Origin: Primula veris
Taxonomy: Eukaryota; Streptophyta; Magnoliopsida; Ericales; Primulaceae
Assembly: GCA_963682055.1 (NCBI GenBank)
Contig: OY821741.1
Coordinates: 69,501-133,500 of the forward strand
Direction: 5' to 3'
Length of the DNA stretch: 64,000 bases
A program made the position numbers and the translations under genes. The stretch's first letter is position 1, and the number at the start of each line of letters is the position of its first letter. This document shows, piece after piece, positions 52,332 to 61,533 of this stretch. The notes beneath the pieces are model-generated. The model did not search any database. It was not told the origin of the DNA and saw only the letters and a list, made by a program, of their open reading frames with translations.

Positions 52332-53275
52332 AGCTCTAAATCCAAGAAATAAAATGACAATCTAAAATCTCAATAAAAGCGTGAATTATAGACCACAAAA
52401 TCATGCAAAAATGGGCAGAAACGAAGAACGGTAAAAATCGTGTACAATAAGCCATAAATCCTAGAAATAAAATGACAATCTAAAATCTCAATAAAAGCGT
52501 GAGTTATAGGCCACAAAATCATGTCAAAATGGCCAGAAACGAAGAACGGTAAAAATCGTGTACAATAAGCCATAAATCCTAGAAATAAAATGACAATCTA
52601 AAATCTCAATAAAAGCGTGAGTTATAGGCCAAAAAATCATGCAAAAATTGGCAGAAACGAAGAACTGTAAAAATCGTGTACAGTAAGCCATAAATCCAAG
52701 AAATAAAATGACAATCTAAAATCTCAATAAAAGCGTGAGTTATAGGCCACAAAATCATGCAAAAATGGGCAGAAACGAAGAACGGTAAAAATCGTGTACA
52801 ATAAGCCATAAATCCTAGAAATAAAATGACAATCTAAAATCTCAATAAAAGCGTGAGTTATAGGCCACAAAATCATGCAAAAATGGACAGAAACGAAGAA
52901 CGGTAAAAATCGTGTACAATAAGCCATAAATCCATGAAATAAAATGACAATCTAAAATCTCAATAAAAGCGTGAGTTATAGGCCACAAAATCATGCAAAA
53001 ATGGGCAGAAACGAAGAAAGGTAAAAATCGTGTACAATAAGCCATAAATCCTAGAAATAAAATGACAATCTAAAATCTCAATAAAAGCGTGAGTTATAGG
53101 CCACAAAATCATGCAAAAATGGGCAGAAACGAAGAACGGTAAAAATCGTGTACAATAAGCCATAAATCCATGAAATAAAATGACAATCTAAAATATCAAA
53201 AAAAGCGTGAGTTATAGGCCATAAAATCATGCAAAAATGGGCAGAAACGAAGAACGGTAAAAATCGTGTACAATA
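52332..53275 (+). repeat. Higher-order repeat B, unit 3 (8 monomers, lacks f and h-k)
   Basis: The unit is 944 bp. It shares the f loss with units 2 and 4 and in addition goes from g (AAAGGT near 53017) directly to l, losing h, i, j and k. The extra loss is nested within the f-minus form, giving a clear order of events. Confidence 0.9.
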
Positions 53276-54691
53276 AGCTCTAAATCCAAGAAATAAAATG
53301 ACAATCTAAAATCTCAATAAAAGCGTGAATTATAGACCACAAAATCATGCAAAAATGGGCAGAAACGAAGAACGGTAAAAATCGTGTACAATAAGCCATA
53401 AATCCTAGAAATAAAATGACAATCTAAAATCTCAATAAAAGCGTGAGTTATAGGCCACAAAATCATGTCAAAATGGCCAGAAACGAAGAACGGTAAAAAT
53501 CGTGTACAATAAGCCATAAATCCTAGAAATAAAATGACAATCTAAAATCTCAATAAAAGCGTGAGTTATAGGCCAAAAAATCATGCAAAAATTGGCAGAA
53601 ACGAAGAACTGTAAAAATCGTGTACAGTAAGCCATAAATCCAAGAAATAAAATGACAATCTAAAATCTCAATAAAAGCGTGAGTTATAGGCCACAAAATC
53701 ATGCAAAAATGGGCAGAAACGAAGAACGGTAAAAATCGTGTACAATAAGCCATAAATCCTAGAAATAAAATGACAATCTAAAATCTCAATAAAAGCGTGA
53801 GTTATAGGCCACAAAATCATGCAAAAATGGACAGAAACGAAGAACGGTAAAAATCGTGTACAATAAGCCATAAATCCATGAAATAAAATGACAATCTAAA
53901 ATCTCAATAAAAGCGTGAGTTATAGGCCACAAAATCATGCAAAAATGGGCAGAAACGAAGAAAGGTAAAAATCGTGTACAATAAGCCATAAATCCTAGAA
54001 ATAAAATGACAATCTAAAATCTCAATAAAAGCGTGAGTTATAGGTCACAAAATCATGCAAAAATTGGCAGAAACGAAGAACTGTAAAAATCGTGTACAGT
54101 AAGCCATAAATCCAAGAAATAAAATGACAATCTAAAATCTCAATAAAAGCGTGAGTTATAGGCCACAAAATCATGCAAAAATGGGCAGAAACGAAGAACG
54201 GTAAAAATCGTGTACAATAAGCCATAAATCCTAGAAATAAAATGACAATCTAAAATCTCAATAAAAGCGTGAGTTATAGGCCACAAAATCATGCAAAAAT
54301 AGGCAGAAACGAAGAACTGTAAAAATCGTGTACAGTAAGCCATAAATCCAAGAAATAAAATGACAATCTAAAATCTCAATAAAAGCGTGAGTTATAGGCC
54401 ACAAAATCATGCAAAAATGGACAGAAACGAAGAACGGTAAAAATCGTGTACAATAAGCCATAAATCCTAGAAATAAAATGACAATCTAAAATCTCAATAA
54501 AAGCGTGAGTTATAGGCCACAAAATCATGCAAAAATGGGCAGAAACGAAGAACGGTAAAAATCGTGTACAATAAGCCATAAATCCATGAAATAAAATGAC
54601 AATCTAAAATATCAAAAAAAGCGTGAGTTATAGGCCATAAAATCATGCAAAAATGGGCAGAAACGAAGAACGGTAAAAATCGTGTACAATA
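53276..54691 (+). repeat. Higher-order repeat B, unit 4 (12 monomers, lacks f)
   Basis: The unit is 1416 bp with the same monomer order as unit 2, including b (CATGTC near 53467) and c (GGCCAAAAAATC near 53570). It is either a duplicate of unit 2 or the form from which unit 3 was shortened. Confidence 0.9.
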
Positions 54692-55870
54692 AGCTCTAAA
54701 TCCAAGAAATAAAATGACAATCTAAAATCTCAATAAAAGCGTGAATTATAGACCACAAAATCATGCAAAAATGGGCAGAAACGAAGAACGGTAAAAATCG
54801 TGTACAATAAGCCATAAATCCTAGAAATAAAATGACAATGTAAAATCTCAATAAAAGCGTGAGTTATAGGCCACAAAATCATGCAAAAATGGACAGAAAC
54901 GAAGAACGGTAAAAATCGTGTACAATAAGCCATAAATCCATGAAATAAAATGACAATCTAAAATCTCAATAAAAGCGTGAGTTATAGGCCACAAAATCAT
55001 GCAAAAATGGGCAGAAACGAAGAACGGTAAAAATCGTGTACAATAAGCCATAAATCCAAGAAATAAAATGACAATCTAAAATCTCAATAAAAGCGTGAGT
55101 TATAGGCCACAAAATCATGCAAAAATGGGCAGAAACGAAGAAAGGTAAAAATCGTGTACAATAAGCCATAAATCCTAGAAATAAAATGACAATCTAAAAT
55201 CTCAATAAAAGCGTGAGTTATAGGTCACAAAATCATGCAAAAATTGGCAGAAACGAAGAACTGTAAAAATCGTGTACAGTAAGCCATAAATCCAAGAAAT
55301 AAAATGACAATCTAAAATCTCAATAAAAGCGTGAGTTATAGGCCACAAAATCATGCAAAAATGGGCAGAAACGAAGAACGGTAAAAATCGTGTACAATAA
55401 GCCATAAATCCTAGAAATAAAATGACAATCTAAAATCTCAATAAAAGCGTGAGTTATAGGCCACAAAATCATGCAAAAATAGGCAGAAACGAAGAACTGT
55501 AAAAATCGTGTACAGTAAGCCATAAATCCAAGAAATAAAATGACAATCTAAAATCTCAATAAAAGCGTGAGTTATAGGCCACAAAATCATGCAAAAATGG
55601 ACAGAAACGAAGAACGGTAAAAATCGTGTACAATAAGCCATAAATCCTAGAAATAAAATGACAATCTAAAATCTCAATAAAAGCGTGAGTTATAGGCCAC
55701 AAAATCATGCAAAAATGGGCAGAAACGAAGAACGGTAAAAATCGTGTACAATAAGCCATAAATCCATGAAATAAAATGACAATCTAAAATATCAAAAAAG
55801 CGTGAGTTATAGGCCATAAAATCATGCAAAAATGGGCAGAAACGAAGAACGGTAAAAATCGTGTACAATA
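54692..55870 (+). repeat. Higher-order repeat B, unit 5 (10 monomers, lacks b-d)
   Basis: The order is a, then e, f, g, h, i, j, k, l, m. The fusion lies near 54840, where a private substitution gives GACAATGTAAAA. Monomer m is 117 bp because its A-run is one base short near 55796. The total is 10 x 118 minus 1. Confidence 0.88.
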
Positions 55871-56575
55871 AGCTCTAAATCCAAGAAATAAAATGACAAT
55901 CTAAAATCTCAATAAAAGCGTGAATTATAGACCACAAAATCATGCAAAAATGGCAGAAACGAAGAACGGTAAAAATCGTGTACAATAAGCCATAAATCCT
56001 AGAAATAAAATGACAATCTAAAATCTCAATAAAAGCGTGAGTTATAGGCCACAAAATCATGTCAAAATGGCCAGAAACGAAGAACGGTAAAAATCGTGTA
56101 CAATAAGCCATAAATCCTAGAAATAAAATGACAATCTAAAATCTCAATAAAAGCGTGAGTTATAGGCCAAAAAATCATGCAAAATTGGCAGAAACGAAGA
56201 ACTGTAAAATCGTGTACAGTAAGCCATAAATCCAAGAAATAAAATGACAATCTAAAATCTCAATAAAAGCGTGAGTTATAGGCCACAAAATCATGCAAAA
56301 ATGGGCAGAAACGAAGAACGGTAAAAATCGTGTACAATAAGCCATAAATCCTAGAAATAAAATGACAATCTAAAATCTCAATAAAAGCGTGAGTTATAGG
56401 CCACAAAATCATGCAAAAATGGGCAGAAACGAAGAACGGTAAAAATCGTGTACAATAAGCCATAAATCCATGAAATAAAATGACAATCTAAAATATCAAA
56501 AAAAGCGTGAGTTATAGGCCATAAAATCATGCAAAAATGGGCAGAAACGAAGAACGGTAAAAATCGTGTACAATA
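55871..56575 (+). repeat. Higher-order repeat B, unit 6 (6 monomers, lacks e-k)
   Basis: The order is a, b, c, d, l, m. Three single-base losses occur in homopolymers: GGG to GG near 55952, and A5 to A4 near 56183 and 56207. The length is therefore 705 bp, not 708. The homopolymer losses look more like uncorrected read errors than biology. Confidence 0.85.
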
Positions 56576-57519
56576 AGCTCTAAATCCAAGAAATAAAATG
56601 ACAATCTAAAATCTCAATAAAAGCGTGAATTATAGACCACAAAATCATGCAAAAATGGGCAGAAACGAAGAACGGTAAAAATCGTGTACAATAAGCCATA
56701 AATCCTAGAAATAAAATGACAATCTAAAATCTCAATAAAAGCGTGAGTTATAGGCACAAAATCATGTCAAAATGGCCAGAAACGAAGAACGGTAAAAATC
56801 GTGTACAATAAGCCATAAATCCTAGAAATAAAATGACAATCTAAAATCTCAATAAAAGCGTGAGTTATAGGCCAAAAAATCATGCAAAAATTGGCAGAAA
56901 CGAAGAACTGTAAAAATCGTGTACAGTAAGCCATAAATCCAAGAAATAAAATGACAATCTAAAATCTCAATAAAAGCGTGAGTTATAGGCCACAAAATCA
57001 TGCAAAAATGGGCAGAAACGAAGAACGGTAAAAATCGTGTACAATAAGCCATAAATCCTAGAAATAAAATGACAATCTAAAATCTCAATAAAAGCGTGAG
57101 TTATAGGCCACAAAATCATGCAAAAATTGGCAGAAACGAAGAACTGTAAAAATCGTGTACAGTAAGCCATAAATCCAAGAAATAAAATGACAATCTAAAA
57201 TCTCAATAAAAGCGTGAGTTATAGGCCACAAAATCATGCAAAAATGGACAGAGACGAAAAAACGGTAAAAATCGTGTACAATAAGCCATAAATCCTAGAA
57301 ATAAAATGACAATCTAAAATCTCAATAAAAGCGTGAGTTATAGGCCACAAAATCATGCAAAAATGGGCAGAAATGAAGAACGGTAAAAATCGTGTACAAT
57401 AAGCCATAAATCCATGAAATAAAATGACAATCTAAAATATCAAAAAAAGCGTGAGTTATAGGCCATAAAATCATGCAAAAATGGGCAGAAACGAAGAACG
57501 GTAAAAATCGTGTACAATA
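56576..57519 (+). repeat. Higher-order repeat B, unit 7 (8 monomers)
   Basis: The order is a, b, c, d, then a W-type copy near 57120, a k-like copy, l and m. One base is lost near 56755 (GGCAC) and one gained near 57255 (CGAAAAAACGG), so the length is exactly 944 bp. GAGACG near 57251 is a private change. Confidence 0.82.
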
Positions 57520-60500
57520 AGCTCTAAATCCAAGAAATAAAATGACAATCTAAAATCTCAATAAAAGCGTGAGTTATAGGCCACAAAATCATGCAAAAAT
57601 TGGCAGAAACGAAGAACTGTAAAAATCGTGTACAGTAAGCCACAAATCCAAGAAATAAAATGACAATCTAAAATCTCAATAAAAGCGTGAGTTATAGGCC
57701 ACAAAATCATGCAAAAATGGGCAGAAACGAAGAACGGTAAAAATCGTGTACAATAAGCCATAAATCCTAGAAATAAAATGACAATCTAAAATCTCAATAA
57801 AAGCGTGAGTTATAGGCCACAAAATCATGCAAAAATTGGCAGAAACGAAGAACTGTAAAAATCGTGTACAGTAAGCCACAAATCCAAGAAATAAAATGAC
57901 AATCTAAAATCTCAATAAAAGCGTGAGTTATAGGCCACAAAATCATGCAAAAATGGACAGAAACGAAAAACGGTAAAAATCGTGTACAATAAGCCATAAA
58001 TCCTAGAAATAAAATGACAATCTAAAATCTCAATAAAAGCGTGAGTTATAGGCCACAAAATCATGCAAAAATGGGCAGAAATGAAGAACGGTAAAAATCG
58101 TGTACAATAAGCCATAAATCCATGAAATAAAATGACAATCTAAAATATCAAAAAAAGCGTGAGTTATACGACAACAAAATCATGCAAAAATGGGCAGAAA
58201 CGAAGAACGGTAAAAATCGTGTACAATAAGCCATAAATCCTAGAAATAAAATGACAATCTAAAATCTCAATAAAAGCGTGAGTTATAGGCCACAAAATCA
58301 TGCAAAAATGGACAGAAACGAAAAACGGTAAAAATCGTGTACAATAAGCCATAAATCCTAGAAATAAAATGACAATCTAAAATCTCAATAAAAGCGTGAG
58401 TTATAGGCCACAAAATCATGCAAAAATTGGCAGAAACGAAGAACTGTAAAAATCGTGTACAGTAAGCCATAAATCCAAGAAATAAAATGACAATCTAAAA
58501 TCTCAATAAAAGCGTGAGTTATAGGCCACAAAATCATGCAAAAATGGGCAGAAACGAAGAACGGTAAAAATCGTGTACAATAAGCCATAAATCCTAGAAA
58601 TAAAATGACAATCTAAAATCTCAATAAAAGCGTGAGTTATAGGCCACAAAATCATGCAAAAATGGACAGAAACGAAAAACGGTAAAAATCGTGTACAATA
58701 AGCCATAAATCCTAGAAATAAAATGACAATCTAAAATCTCAATAAAAGCGTGAGTTATAGGCCACAAAATCATGCAAAAATGGACAGAAATGAAGAACGG
58801 TAAAAATCGTGTACAATAAGCCATAAATCCATGAAATAAAATGACAATCTAAAATCTCAATAAAAGCGTGAGTTATACGACAACAAAATCATGCAAAAAT
58901 GGGCAGAAACGAAGAACGGTAAAAATCGTGTACAATAAGCTCTAAATCCAAGAAATAAAATGACAATCTAAAATCTCAATAAAAGCGTGAGTTATAGGCC
59001 ACAAAATCATGCAAAAATGGACAGAAACGAAGAACTGTAAAAATCGTGTACAGTAAGCCATAAATTTAAGAAATAAAATGACAATCTAAAATCTCAATAA
59101 AAGCGTGAGTTATAGGCCACAAAATTATGCAAAAATGGGCAGAAACGAAGAACGGTAAAAATCGTGTACAATAAGCCATAAATCCTAGAAATAAAATGAC
59201 AATCTAAAATCTCAATAAAAGCGTGAGTTATAGGCCACAAAATCATGCAAAAATTGGCAGAAACGAAGAACTGTAAAAATCGTGTACAGTAAGCCATAAA
59301 TCCAAGAAATAAAATGACAATCTAAAATCTCAATAAAAGCGTGAGTTATAGGCCACAAAATCATGCAAAAATGGACAGAAACGAAAAACGGTAAAAATCG
59401 TGTACACTAAGCCATAAATCCTAGAAATAAAATGACAATCTAAAATCTCAATAAAAGCGTGAGTTATAGGCCACAAAATCATGCAAAAATGGGCAGAAAC
59501 GAAGAACGGTAAAAATCGTGTACAATAAGCCATAAATCCATGAAATAAAATGACAATCTAAAATATCAAAAAAAGCGTGAGTTATAGGCCATAAAATCAT
59601 GCAAAAATGGGCAGAAACGAAGAACGGTAAAAATCGTGTACAATAAGCTCTAAATCCAAGAAATAAAATGACAATCTAAAATCTCAATAAAAGCGTGAAT
59701 TATAGACCACAAAATCATGCAAAAATGGGCAGAAACGAAGAACGGTAAAAATCGTGTACAATAAGCCATAAATCCTAGAAATAAAATGACAATCTAAAAT
59801 CTCAATAAAAGCGTGAGTTATAGGCCACAAAATCATGCAAAAATGGGCAGAAACGAAGAACGGTAAAAATCGTGTACAATAAGCCATAAATCCTAGAAAT
59901 AAAATGACAATCTAAAATCTCAATAAAAGCGTGAGTTATAGGCCACAAAATCATGCAAAAATTGGCAGAAACGAAGAACTGTAAAAATCGTGTACAGTAA
60001 GCCATAAATCCAAGAAATAAAATGACAATCTAAAATCTCAATAAAAGCGTGAGTTATAGGCCACAAAATCATGCAAAAATGGGCAGAAACGAAGAACGGT
60101 AAAAATCGTGTACAATAAGCCATAAATCCTAGAAATAAAATGACAATCTAAAATCTCAATAAAAGCGTGAGTTATAGGCCACAAAATCATGCAAAAATTG
60201 GCAGAAACGAAGAACTGTAAAAATCGTGTACAGTAAGCCATAAATCCAAGAAATAAAATGACAATCTAAAATCTCAATAAAAGCGTGAGTTATAGGCCAC
60301 AAAATCATGCAAAAATGGACAGAAACGAAGAACTGTAAAAATCGTGTACAGTAAGCCATAAATCCAAGAAATAAAATGACAATCTAAAATCTCAATAAAA
60401 GCGTGAGTTATAGGCCACAAAATCATGCAAAAATGGGCAGAAACGAAGAACGGTAAAAATCGTGTACAATAAGCCATAAATCCTAGAAATAAAATGACAA

Positions 60501-61533
60501 TCTAAAATCTCAATAAAAGCGTGAGTTATAGGCCATAAAATCATGCAAAAATGGGCAGAAACGAAGAACTGTAAAAATCGTGTACAGTAAGCCATAAATC
60601 CAAGAAATAAAATGACAATCTAAAATCTCAATAAAAGCGTGAATTATAGGCCACAAAATCATGCAAAAATGGGCAGAAACGAAGAACGGTAAAAATCGTG
60701 TACAATAAGCCATAAATCCTAGAAATAAAATGACAATCTAAAATCTCAATAAAAGCGTGAGTTATAGGCCACAAAATCATGCAAAAATTGGCAGAAACGA
60801 AGAACTGTAAAAATCGTGTACAGTAAGCCATAAATCCAAGAAATAAAATGACAATCTGAAATCTCAATAAAAGCGTGAGTTATAGGCCACAAAATCATGC
60901 AAAAATGGACAGAAACGAAGAACTGTAAAAATCGTGTACAGTAAGCCATAAATCCAAGAAATAAAATGACAATCTAAAATCTCAATAAAAGCGTGAGTTA
61001 TAGGCCACAAAATCATGCAAAAATGGGCAGAAACGAAGAACGGTAAAAATCGTGTACAATAAGCCATAAATCCTAGAAATAAAATGACAATCTAAAATAT
61101 CAAAAAAAGCGTGAGTTATAGGCCACAAAATCATGCAAAAATGGGCAGAAACGAAGAACTGTAAAAATCGTGTACAGTAAGCCATAAATCCAAGAAATAA
61201 AATGACAATCTAAAATCTCAATAAAAGCGTGAATTATAGGCCACAAAATCATGCAAAAATGGGCAGAAACGAAGAACGGTAAAAATCGTGTACAATAAGC
61301 CATAAATCCAAGAAATAAAATGACAATCTAAAATCTCAATAAAAGCGTGAGTTATAGGCCACAAAATCATGCAAAAATGGGCAGAAACGAAGAACTGTAA
61401 AAATCGTGTACAATAAGCCATAAATCCATGAAATAAAATGACAATCTAAAATATCAAAAAAAGCGTGAGTTATAGGCCATAAAATCAGGCAAAAATGGGC
61501 AGAAACGAAGAACGGTAAAAATCGTGTACAATA
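57520..61533. repeat. Degraded higher-order segment with 5-mer duplication
   Basis: AGCTCT landmarks at 57520, 58938 and 59646 are 12 and 6 monomers apart, then 16 to 61534. Two 119-bp monomers with TACGACAACAAAATC lie near 58168 and 58878. Five monomers from about 60156 to 60745 are repeated at 590 bp (60746-61335); the second copy has CTGAAATC near 60858. CCACAAATCC is a local variant near 57645 and 57880. Confidence 0.8.
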
